From assembly GCF_012396125.1 (NCBI RefSeq), contig NZ_JAAXOX010000011.1, positions 58,678 to 122,677 of the forward strand: DNA of 64,000 nucleotides, in the 5' to 3' direction. Below the pieces are notes generated by a model. That model was given only the letters and a program-made list of their open reading frames with translations, was not told the DNA's origin and did not search any database. This document shows positions 48,579-56,021 of the stretch, in pieces. Every line of letters starts with the position of its first letter. The first letter of the stretch is position 1. The position numbers and the translations under genes were made by a program. Source of the stretch: Cellulomonas denverensis. Its GTDB lineage: Bacteria > Actinomycetota > Actinomycetes > Actinomycetales > Cellulomonadaceae.

Positions 48579-50818
48579 AGTTCACCGACGGCTACTGGAT
48601 GACCCGACCCGGAGTGAGCCTGCTCCGGCCGGTCGGCGTCGACGAGGTGGTGGCGGGCGACGGCTCGCTCACCGTCTATGCCGCCACCGCCAAGCTGACC
48701 AAGCGCGGCGACACCCTGAACCGCCCGCTGGTGACCATCACCCTGGACTCGCCGGCCGAGGGCGTGCTGGGCGTGACCGTGGAGCACTTCCGCGGCGCCC
48801 TGGATCGCGGGCCGCACTTCGAGCTGACCGGCGCCGGCCACCCGGTCGCCAAGGTCGAGGCCCCGCAGGGCGGACCGGCCACCCTGACCACCGGCAACCT
48901 CACCGCCACCGTCGCCGCCGAGGGCGGCTGGTCGCTGGACATCGCCGTCGACGGCCGCCGGGTGACCGGCTCCGACGCCCGCGGCCTGGCCCTGGTCGAC
49001 GACAACGGCACCGCCTACGTCCGCGAGCAGCTCGACCTGGGCGTCCGCGAGCACGTCTACGGCCTGGGCGAGCGGTTCACCGCCTTCGTGAAGAACTCCC
49101 AGACCGTCGATGTCTGGAACGCCGACGGCGGCACCTCCTCGGAGCAGGCGTACAAGAACGTGCCGTTCCTGCTGTCCGACAAGGGCTACGGCGTGTTCGT
49201 CGACCACCCGGAGCACGTCTCGTTCGAGATCGGCTCCGAGGCGGTGTCCCGGACCCAGTTCAGCGTGCCCGGTCAGCGGCTGCGCTACTACGTGATCGCC
49301 GGTCCGGACCCCAAGGACGTGTTGCGCCGCTACACCGCGCTGACCGGTCGGCCCGCCGCGGTGCCGGACTGGTCCTACGGCCTGTGGCTGTCCACCTCCT
49401 TCACCACCTCCTACGACGAGGACACCGTGCTGTCCTTCATCGACGGGATGGCGGAGCGCGGCCTGCCGCTGAGCGTCTTCCACTTCGACTGCTTCTGGAT
49501 GCGGCAGTTCCACTGGAGCGACTTCGTCTGGGACCCGGCGACCTTCCCGGACCCGGAGGGCCTGCTGCGCCGGTTGCACGAGCGCGACCTCAAGGTCTGC
49601 GTCTGGATCAACCCGTACATCGCCCAGCGCAGCTACCTGTTCGACGAGGGCCGCGAGCTCGGCTACCTGGTCACGAACCCGGACGGCTCGGTCTGGCAGT
49701 GGGACCTGTGGCAGGCCGGCATGGGCCTGGTCGACTTCACCAACCCGGACGCGGTCGCCTGGTTCCAGGGCAAGCTGCGCGCGCTGCTGGACATGGGCGT
49801 CGACTGCTTCAAGACCGACTTCGGCGAGCGGATCCCCACCGACGTGGTCTGGCACGACGGGTCGGACCCGCAGGCGATGCACAACTACTACACGCACCTG
49901 TACAACAAGGCGGTCTTCGACCTGCTGGTCGCCGAGCGCGGCGAGGGCGAGGCGGTGCTGTTCGCCCGGTCCGCGACCGCCGGTGGCCAGCAGTTCCCGG
50001 TGCACTGGGGCGGCGACTGCGAGTCGACCTTCGTGTCGATGGCCGAGTCGCTGCGCGGTGGGCTGTCGCTGTCGATGAGCGGCTTCGGCTACTGGTCGCA
50101 CGACATCGGCGGCTTCGAGGGCACCCCGGACCCGGCGGTGTTCAAGCGCTGGCTGGCCTTCGGCCTGCTGTCCAGCCACTCCCGGCTGCACGGGTCGGAC
50201 TCCTACCGGGTGCCGTGGGCCTTCGACCAGGAGGCCGTCGAGGTTACCCGCCGGTTCACCGAGCTGAAGCTGTCGCTGATGCCGTACCTGTCCCGGGTCG
50301 GGCGCACCGCCCACACCGAGGGCCTGCCGGTGATGCGCCCGATGGTGCTGGAGTTCCCCGCCGACCCCGCCGCCGCCACCGTCGACACCCAGTACATGCT
50401 GGGCGAGAACCTGCTGGTCGCACCGGTGTTCTCCGCCGACGGGGAGGTCGACGTCTACGTGCCCGAGGGCACCTGGACCAGCCTGATCGACGGCTCGACG
50501 GTCACCGGCCCGCGCTGGCACCGCCAGCAGCACGACTTCCTGTCCGTGCCGCTGCTCGCCCGCCCGGACAGCGTGCTGCCGGTGGGTGCCCGCACCGACC
50601 GCCCGGACTACGACCACGCCGACGGCGTCACGCTGCGGGTGTTCGAGCCGGCCGACGGTCACGACTCCACCACCCGGGTCGGCGAGGTGAGCTTCCGGGT
50701 GACCCGCTCCGGCGACACCGTCACGGCGGTCGCCACCGGCGCCATCGCCCCCTGGTCGCTCCAGCTCGGCGACCAGGTCGTCTCCGCCGAGGGCGACCGC
50801 GCGACGATCACCCTCTGA
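48575..50818 (+). CDS. GH31 alpha-xylosidase (YicI-like), cytoplasmic
   Basis: A 747-residue retaining glycosidase. The nucleophile Asp415 is in KTDFGERIP and the acid/base Asp481 in HWGGDCEST; these fall within one residue of D416 and D482 of E. coli YicI, the reference alpha-xylosidase. FHFDCFWMRQFHWSDFVWD, which shapes a pocket for xylose rather than glucose, and the start MKFTDGYW are also YicI-like, so alpha-xylosidase is much more likely than alpha-glucosidase. GAGGAGG precedes ATG 48575. It releases alpha-1,6-xylose from the non-reducing end of xyloglucan oligosaccharides. Confidence 0.93.
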   Translation: MKFTDGYWMTRPGVSLLRPVGVDEVVAGDGSLTVYAATAKLTKRGDTLNRPLVTITLDSPAEGVLGVTVEHFRGALDRGPHFELTGAGHPVAKVEAPQGGPATLTTGNLTATVAAEGGWSLDIAVDGRRVTGSDARGLALVDDNGTAYVREQLDLGVREHVYGLGERFTAFVKNSQTVDVWNADGGTSSEQAYKNVPFLLSDKGYGVFVDHPEHVSFEIGSEAVSRTQFSVPGQRLRYYVIAGPDPKDVLRRYTALTGRPAAVPDWSYGLWLSTSFTTSYDEDTVLSFIDGMAERGLPLSVFHFDCFWMRQFHWSDFVWDPATFPDPEGLLRRLHERDLKVCVWINPYIAQRSYLFDEGRELGYLVTNPDGSVWQWDLWQAGMGLVDFTNPDAVAWFQGKLRALLDMGVDCFKTDFGERIPTDVVWHDGSDPQAMHNYYTHLYNKAVFDLLVAERGEGEAVLFARSATAGGQQFPVHWGGDCESTFVSMAESLRGGLSLSMSGFGYWSHDIGGFEGTPDPAVFKRWLAFGLLSSHSRLHGSDSYRVPWAFDQEAVEVTRRFTELKLSLMPYLSRVGRTAHTEGLPVMRPMVLEFPADPAAATVDTQYMLGENLLVAPVFSADGEVDVYVPEGTWTSLIDGSTVTGPRWHRQQHDFLSVPLLARPDSVLPVGARTDRPDYDHADGVTLRVFEPADGHDSTTRVGEVSFRVTRSGDTVTAVATGAIAPWSLQLGDQVVSAEGDRATITL

Positions 50819-50831
50819 CCGGGTCGCACTC

Positions 50832-50892
50832 GCCGAGAGTGCACGGATGCAGCCCTCCCACGCCCGGAGGCCTGCATTCGTGCACTCTCGGC
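50832..50892. terminator. Bidirectional terminator between GH31 and lacI2
   Basis: A 21-bp arm at 50832-50852 (GCCGAGAGTGCAC...) pairs with 50872-50892 (...GTGCACTCTCGGC) with one G/T mismatch. It lies between two convergent genes and could end transcription from both sides. Confidence 0.85.
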
Positions 50893-50916
50893 ACCCCCGG
50901 CCGGGATCGGGAGGGG

Positions 50917-51921
50917 TCAGACGGCGGGGGCGGCGACCGAGCCGCGGGGGGTGACGTCGGGGGAGACGAGCCGGGTGCTGGAGAGCGCCTCGCCGTCGAG
51001 CTGGGCCATCACCATCTCCACCGCCACCCGGCCGATGTCCTCGCCGGGCACGTCGATCCCGGTCAGCTCCCGGGCCAGTGCGGTCCCGGTGTCCGCGGCG
51101 CCGATCGCCACCACCGAGATGTCCTCCGGCACCCGGACTCCACGCCGTTCCAGCGCCGACATCACCCCGGGCAGCGCGAGCTCGTTGTGCACCACCAGGC
51201 CGGTGACGCCGGGCATCTCGTCCAGCACCCGCTCCAGCGCGGCGGTGCCCCCGGCGAAGTTCGGCTCACAGGGCAGGACCGCACAGTCCGCGCCGCGCAG
51301 TTCGGCCTCCTCGGTGGCACCGGCCCGCATCCGGACCGCGTAGTTGGCCCGCCGGTCGAAGCGTTCCTGGGAGGCGCCGATCAGGGCCAGCCGGCGATGC
51401 CCGGCGTCGGTGAGCGTGCGCACCGCCAGCCGTCCGGCCGCGGTGAAGTCCAGGTCCACACAGGACAGTCCGCTGGGGTCGGAGGGGACGCCGATCAGCA
51501 CCGAGGGCTGCTTGAGCGAGCGCAGCGCGGGCAGTCGCTCGTCCTCGGCCTCGATGTCCATCACGATGATCGCGTCCGCCATCGAGGACGACGCCACCCG
51601 GTCCACCCCGGAGCTGTCGTCCTGGGTGAGCAGCAGCACGTCGTGGTCGTGCGCCCGGGCCGCGGACACCACCCCGGCGACGAACTGCATGATGATCTGC
51701 ACGTTGATCCCGGGCCGGAACGGCACCATCAGGGCGATCACGTTGCTGCGGCTGGAGGCGAGCGCGCGGGCACCGGCGTGCGGGCGGTAGCCGAGGTCGC
51801 GGATGGTGCGTTCCACCCGCTCCCGGGTCCGCGGCGAGATCGGCCGCTTGCCGCTGAGCACGTAGCTGACGGTGGAGGCCGAGACCCCGGCCGCCTTCGC
51901 CACATCGTCGATCGTCGCCAT
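50917..51921 (-). CDS. LacI-family regulator 2 of the glycan locus
   Basis: A 334-residue repressor. I start at ATG 51921, giving MATIDDVAKAAGVSASTVSYVLSG, the standard LacI/CebR N-terminus; upstream in-frame codons are not family-like. The hinge helix RALASSRSNVIAL and a sugar-binding core follow. The gene is divergent from the GH1 beta-glucosidase, and their shared 239-bp spacer has a CebR-like box and degenerate GAAGCGCTTC sites. It is probably a CebR/CelR-type sensor of the released gluco-oligosaccharide; which of the two LacI proteins binds which box is unknown. Confidence 0.93.
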   Translation of the reverse strand: MATIDDVAKAAGVSASTVSYVLSGKRPISPRTRERVERTIRDLGYRPHAGARALASSRSNVIALMVPFRPGINVQIIMQFVAGVVSAARAHDHDVLLLTQDDSSGVDRVASSSMADAIIVMDIEAEDERLPALRSLKQPSVLIGVPSDPSGLSCVDLDFTAAGRLAVRTLTDAGHRRLALIGASQERFDRRANYAVRMRAGATEEAELRGADCAVLPCEPNFAGGTAALERVLDEMPGVTGLVVHNELALPGVMSALERRGVRVPEDISVVAIGAADTGTALARELTGIDVPGEDIGRVAVEMVMAQLDGEALSSTRLVSPDVTPRGSVAAPAV

Positions 51922-52044
51922 GGCGCTCACCCTAGTCGGCCGGGGAAGCGGTTCGATCCGCGGAGGCCGGTGATCGCGCGGCACAGCCGCCCAGGTCACC
52001 CGAACACATCGAAATCCCATCGAACCGCCCGGAACAGGGGGTCG

Positions 52045-52058
52045 CGGGAGCGTTCCCA
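52045..52058. promoter_or_regulatory. CebR/CelR-like box upstream of GH1
   Basis: CGGGAGCGTTCCCA differs at two positions from TGGGAGCGCTCCCA, the operator of the cellobiose repressors CebR (Streptomyces) and CelR (Thermobifida) as I recall it. It lies 103 bp before the beta-glucosidase start. Confidence 0.6.
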
Positions 52059-52066
52059 CCGCGGTA

Positions 52067-52080
52067 TCGTATCGTTTCGA
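52067..52080. promoter_or_regulatory. Degenerate LacI-type operator upstream of GH1
   Basis: TCGTATCGTTTCGA agrees with the TCGAAGCGCTTCGA palindrome at 11 of 14 positions, including the central CG and both TCG/CGA ends. Confidence 0.45.
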
Positions 52081-52160
52081 CAACCGCCGACACCGCCGTC
52101 TGCCCGGGCCAGCCCCGCACCCAGCCGCCGGCCGGTTCCCGACCGATCCGAAGGACCCGC

Positions 52161-53615
52161 ATGAGCACCACTCGCCCGTCCGGCCGCCAGTTCCCCGCCG
52201 ACTTCGTGTGGGGATCGGCCACCGCCGCCTACCAGATCGAGGGCGCCGCCGCCGAGGGTGGTCGCGGCCCGTCGATCTGGGACACCTTCGCCACCGTCCC
52301 CGGCGCCGTGCTGAACGGCGACACCGGCCTGGTCGCCGACGACCACTACCACCGGGTGCCCGAGGATGTCGCCCTGATGCAGCAGCTCGGGCTGGAGGCC
52401 TACCGGTTCTCCATCTCCTGGCCGCGGGTCCAGCCCGACGGTTCGGGGGAGTGGAACGAGGAGGGCATCGCCTTCTACACCGACCTGGTCGACCGTCTGC
52501 TCGCCGCCGGGATCAACCCCGTGGTCACGCTGTACCACTGGGACCTGCCGCAGCCGCTGGAGGACGAGGGCGGCTGGGCCAACCGCCGGACCGCCTACCT
52601 GTTCGCCGACTACGCCCGGAAGATGGCCGAGGTCCTGGGCGACAAGATCGAGATCTGGACCACCCTGAACGAGCCCTGGTGCTCGGCCTACCTGGGCTAC
52701 GCCTCGGGGGTGCACGCCCCGGGCCGCCAGGACCAGGCCGCCGCGCTCGCCGCCGTGCACCACCTCAACCTGGCCCACGGCCTCGCGTCCACCGCCATCC
52801 GGGAGGTGCTGGGCGAGGACACCACCGTCTCGATCACCCTCAACCTGCACGTCACCCGGGCCGACAGCGAGTCCGAGGAGGATCTGGCCGCCCGGCGGAA
52901 GATCGACCTGATCGCCAACGAGGTCTTCCTGCAGCCGATCCTGGAGGGCCACTACCCGGCCGAGATCGCCGCCCAGACCGCCGCCATCTCCGACTGGTCC
53001 TTCGTCCAGGACGGTGACCTGGAGTTGATCCACCAGCCGCTCAGCCTGCTCGGCGTCAACTACTACTCCACCGGCCGGGTGCGCCGGCTGCAGGGCGAGC
53101 CGCAGGTCGGCGACGGCAGCCCGGGCGTCGACGGTCACAAGTCGTCGAAGGTCAGCACCTGGATCGGCGCCGAGGACGTGGAGTGGCTGCCGCAGCCGGG
53201 CCCGCACACCGCGATGGGCTGGAACCAGGAGCCGCAGGGCCTGGTCGACCTGCTGGTCTCGCTGCACCAGCGCTACCCGGACCTGCCGCTGGCGATCACC
53301 GAGAACGGCGCCGCCTTCGCCGACCAGGTCTCCGGCGACGGCCGGGTGCACGACCTGGACCGGGTCAGCTACCTGCACGACCACATCGACGCGGTCGGGG
53401 AGGCGATGGACCGGGGTGCCGACGTGCGCGGCTACTTCGTCTGGTCGCTGTTCGACAACTTCGAGTGGGCCTACGGCTACGACCGCCGGTTCGGCATCGT
53501 CCGGGTCGACTACGACACCCTGGAGCGGATCTGGAAGGACTCGGCGTACTGGTACGCCGACCTGATCCGCACCCGCACCATCGCCCCGGCCGAGACCGCC
53601 GCCGACCTGGGCTGA
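52161..53615 (+). CDS. GH1 beta-glucosidase, cytoplasmic (BglC-like)
   Basis: A 484-residue retaining beta-glucosidase. The N-terminal signature is FPADFVWGSATAAYQIEGA. The acid/base Glu171 is in TLNEPWC and the nucleophile Glu381 in ITENGAAF; YHWDLPQPLEDEGGW and NYYSTGRV are also typical. No signal peptide. It is the last step of the proposed pathway, splitting the debranched cello-oligosaccharide into glucose, and is controlled from a divergent promoter shared with lacI2. Confidence 0.95.
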   Translation: MSTTRPSGRQFPADFVWGSATAAYQIEGAAAEGGRGPSIWDTFATVPGAVLNGDTGLVADDHYHRVPEDVALMQQLGLEAYRFSISWPRVQPDGSGEWNEEGIAFYTDLVDRLLAAGINPVVTLYHWDLPQPLEDEGGWANRRTAYLFADYARKMAEVLGDKIEIWTTLNEPWCSAYLGYASGVHAPGRQDQAAALAAVHHLNLAHGLASTAIREVLGEDTTVSITLNLHVTRADSESEEDLAARRKIDLIANEVFLQPILEGHYPAEIAAQTAAISDWSFVQDGDLELIHQPLSLLGVNYYSTGRVRRLQGEPQVGDGSPGVDGHKSSKVSTWIGAEDVEWLPQPGPHTAMGWNQEPQGLVDLLVSLHQRYPDLPLAITENGAAFADQVSGDGRVHDLDRVSYLHDHIDAVGEAMDRGADVRGYFVWSLFDNFEWAYGYDRRFGIVRVDYDTLERIWKDSAYWYADLIRTRTIAPAETAADLG

Positions 53616-53697
53616 CCCACCCCCGCGCCGCCCGCCCCGCAGCATCGACCGGGCGGGCGGCGCGCGGGCACCGTCTGAGATCGGAGAGGATGGACCC

Positions 53698-54006
53698 GTG
53701 CCCCGTTCCCGTCGCTCCGGCAAGCGCCCCTACGGCGCCGAGCACGTGCCGCTCGACCGGGACCGGCTCGGCGGCATCCGACGCTGGGAATCCGGTCCGG
53801 ACGGCGAGTGGACCACCCAGCAGGTCCGCGGCTCCGACCGCACCTTCCGCTGCCCGGGCTGCGACCAGCTGATCGCCACCGGCACCCCGCACGTGGTCGC
53901 CTGGCAGGCGGACAGCATCCTGGGCGAGACCGCCGCGCTGGAGAACCGGCGGCACTGGCACACCTCCTGCTGGCAGGCCCGGCTGCGTCGCCGGCCCACC
54001 CGCTGA
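53698..54006 (+). CDS. Small conserved actinobacterial protein with a CPGC motif
   Basis: A 102-residue basic protein with FRCPGCDQLIATGTPHVVAW and, further on, HWHTSCW, together a plausible single zinc site (two Cys, then His/Cys). Similar short proteins are often labelled ATP/GTP-binding in actinobacterial genomes without experimental basis. GTG start with GAGAGGA upstream. Function unknown; possibly nucleic-acid binding given the basic termini. Confidence 0.75.
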   Translation: MPRSRRSGKRPYGAEHVPLDRDRLGGIRRWESGPDGEWTTQQVRGSDRTFRCPGCDQLIATGTPHVVAWQADSILGETAALENRRHWHTSCWQARLRRRPTR

Positions 54007-54046
54007 GCAGGTCATCGCGCCGCCGGGCGAACTACGCTCGGACCCG

Positions 54047-54826
54047 ATGAGCACCCAGACCCCGATCCGATCCCTGACCGTCCTGCCCGCCCACCGGGAG
54101 GACATCGAGCTGCACACCGCCGACGGCCTGACCCTGGTCGGCGAGCTGGCACTCCCGGTCGACGCCGACGGCACCCCGCGCACCCCCGCCGCGACCCTGG
54201 TCACCCTGCACCCGCTGCCCACCCACGGCGGCTACATGGACTCCCACGTGCTGCGCAAGGCGTCCTGGCGGCTGCCGGCGCTGGCCGACCTCGCGGTGCT
54301 GCGGTTCAACACCCGGGGCACCAGCAGCCCGCGCGGCACCAGCGAGGGCAGCTTCGACGAGGGCCGCTCCGAGCGCTTCGACGTGCACGCCGCGATCGAG
54401 TTCGCCGAGTTCCACGACCTGCCGCACCCGTGGCTGGTCGGCTGGTCCTTCGGCACCGAGCTCACCCTGATGCACGGCCTGGACCCGCTGATCGAGGGGG
54501 CCGTGCTGCTCTCGCCGCCGTTGCACCGCGCCACCGACGACGACCTGGACGCCTGGGACGCCGACGGCCGGCCGCTGGTCGCCCTGGTCCCCGAGCACGA
54601 CGACTTCCTGCGCCCCGAGGAGGCCCGCCGCCGGTTCGCCCGGGTGCACCAGGCGGAGGTGATCGCCGTCGAGGGCGCCAAGCACCTGTGGGTGGGGGAG
54701 GGCTACGTCCGCCGGGTGCTGGACGAGATCGTCGGCCACGTCCGGCCCGGGTTCCCGTTGCCGCTGCCCACCACCTGGGACGGCCCCGCCGAGCAGGCCG
54801 CCCCGGCCACCGAGGAGGACCGATGA
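54047..54826 (+). CDS. Alpha/beta hydrolase 1
   Basis: A 259-residue hydrolase-fold protein. The nucleophile elbow is GWSFG (in WLVGWSFGTELT), the family oxyanion region TLHPLPTHGGYMDSHVL is present, and the final His is in EGAKHLWVGEG. The acid is probably Asp in VPEHDDFLRP. No signal peptide. It overlaps the next hydrolase gene by 4 bp (ATGA). Such pairs are common in actinobacteria; the substrate cannot be predicted. Confidence 0.88.
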   Translation: MSTQTPIRSLTVLPAHREDIELHTADGLTLVGELALPVDADGTPRTPAATLVTLHPLPTHGGYMDSHVLRKASWRLPALADLAVLRFNTRGTSSPRGTSEGSFDEGRSERFDVHAAIEFAEFHDLPHPWLVGWSFGTELTLMHGLDPLIEGAVLLSPPLHRATDDDLDAWDADGRPLVALVPEHDDFLRPEEARRRFARVHQAEVIAVEGAKHLWVGEGYVRRVLDEIVGHVRPGFPLPLPTTWDGPAEQAAPATEEDR

Positions 54827-55587
54827 GCGTCGATCTGCACACCCTGCGTCCCGGCGACGACGGCCGCACCCCGCTGGTGCTGCTGCACGCGTTCCCGGTC
54901 GACTCCCGGATGTGGACGGCGGTCGCGCCGCTGATCACCGCCGGTACCCCGGTGCTCGCGGTCGACCTGCCCGGGATGGGCACCGCGCCGCTGCCGGACG
55001 CGGAGCCCTCGATCGAGGCCGCCGCCGATGCGGTCGCCGCCGTGCTGCCCGGCCCCGCGGTGATCGCCGGGCTGTCGATGGGCGGCTACGTGGCACTGGC
55101 CCTCGCCGAGCGGCGACCCGAGCTGGTGCGCGCCCTCGGCCTGCTCGACACCAAGGCGGTCGCCGACACCGACGAGGCCGCCGCGAACCGCCGCCGGATC
55201 GCCGACCAGGCCGAGCAGGGCGGCACGGTCGACCCGGTCCGCCCGATGGCCGATGCCCTGCTGGGTGAGACCACCCGCCACACCCGGCCCGAGCTGGTCG
55301 AACAGCTGGCCGAGTGGATCGACGCCCAGTCCCCGGCCGGGATCGCCTGGTCCCAGCGCGCGATGGCCGGCCGCCCGGACCGGACCGCGGTGCTGCGGGG
55401 CTGGTCCGCCCCGGTGCTGGTCCTGGTCGGCGCGGAGGACGGACCGACCCCGCCGGAGCAGGCCGCCGCGATGGCCGGGGAGCTCGGCATCGAGCCGGTG
55501 GTGGTCCCCGCGGCGGGTCATCTCACCGCCGTCGAGCAGCCCCCCGCCGTCGCCGACGCGCTGAACGCCCTGATCGCCCGGGTCTGA
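54823..55587 (+). CDS. Alpha/beta hydrolase 2
   Basis: A 254-residue hydrolase: LLHAFPVDSRMW (oxyanion), nucleophile in GLSMGGYVAL, acid near VLVGAEDGPTPP, and His in PAAGHLTAVEQP. This is a complete triad of the 3-oxoadipate enol-lactonase/haloperoxidase-like branch. ATG 54823 has GAGGAGG upstream. It is translated with the preceding hydrolase, so both probably act in the same route. Confidence 0.88.
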   Translation: MSVDLHTLRPGDDGRTPLVLLHAFPVDSRMWTAVAPLITAGTPVLAVDLPGMGTAPLPDAEPSIEAAADAVAAVLPGPAVIAGLSMGGYVALALAERRPELVRALGLLDTKAVADTDEAAANRRRIADQAEQGGTVDPVRPMADALLGETTRHTRPELVEQLAEWIDAQSPAGIAWSQRAMAGRPDRTAVLRGWSAPVLVLVGAEDGPTPPEQAAAMAGELGIEPVVVPAAGHLTAVEQPPAVADALNALIARV

Positions 55588-55598
55588 GCCGGGCCGGT

Positions 55599-56021
55599 CT
55601 ACTCCTCGCCGAGCACCCGGGCCAGCGCGATCGGCAGGTCCAGCGACTCGCCGTCCTTGCCCCCGGCGCCGATCACCAGCGGCGGGTCCTGCGGGGTCAG
55701 CTCGACGCCACGCCACCGCGCCGCCAGCGACCCGGGCACGGTCAGCACGTAGAACTCCCCGTCGCTGCCCACCGCCACGGTCCGGTCCCGGCGCAGGTAC
55801 CAGCCCTCGATGCCGGTCCGGAACGAGCCGCGACCGCCATAGCCCTGCGCCCGCAGCGGCTCCGGGGCGATCCCGCGCTCACGGGCCCGCACCAGGAACT
55901 CCTGGATCAGCTGCCGGGCCTTCGCCGACTCGGCCCGCTGCCGCGCCAGCAACGCGGCCTCGTGCGCCGCGGCCGCCTCCCGGCGCTGATCCCGCCAGTC
56001 GGCGGCCGCGGACCCGGTCAC
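55599..56021 (-). CDS. Conserved actinobacterial protein with helical N-terminus
   Basis: A 140-residue protein: a charged helical first half (DWRDQRREAAAAHEAALLARQRAESAKARQ...), then a beta-rich end (YGGRGSFRTGIEGWYLRRDRTVAVGSDGEFYVLTVPG). I do not recognise a named family beyond conserved actinobacterial proteins of this size. It overlaps by 4 bp (TCAC on the plus strand) the large coiled-coil gene before it and is probably cotranslated with it, so a role in the same cell-pole or growth machinery is possible. Confidence 0.75.
   Translation of the reverse strand: MTGSAAADWRDQRREAAAAHEAALLARQRAESAKARQLIQEFLVRARERGIAPEPLRAQGYGGRGSFRTGIEGWYLRRDRTVAVGSDGEFYVLTVPGSLAARWRGVELTPQDPPLVIGAGGKDGESLDLPIALARVLGEE

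Larger units (their letters stand above)
51922..52160. promoter_or_regulatory. Divergent control region between lacI2 and GH1
   Basis: 239 bp. It contains GAAGCGGTTC (51945-51954, 9 of 10 to the locus operator), CGGGAGCGTTCCCA (52045-52058) and TCGTATCGTTTCGA (52067-52080). The direct repeat ATCGAA also occurs twice near 52008-52024. No strong -35/-10 pair is obvious. Confidence 0.55.

Noticed and set aside
48575..50818. GH31 as an alpha-glucosidase for starch
   Set aside because: The FHFDCFWM segment and catalytic spacing follow YicI-type alpha-xylosidases, and the neighbours are beta-glycan and fucose enzymes, not amylases.
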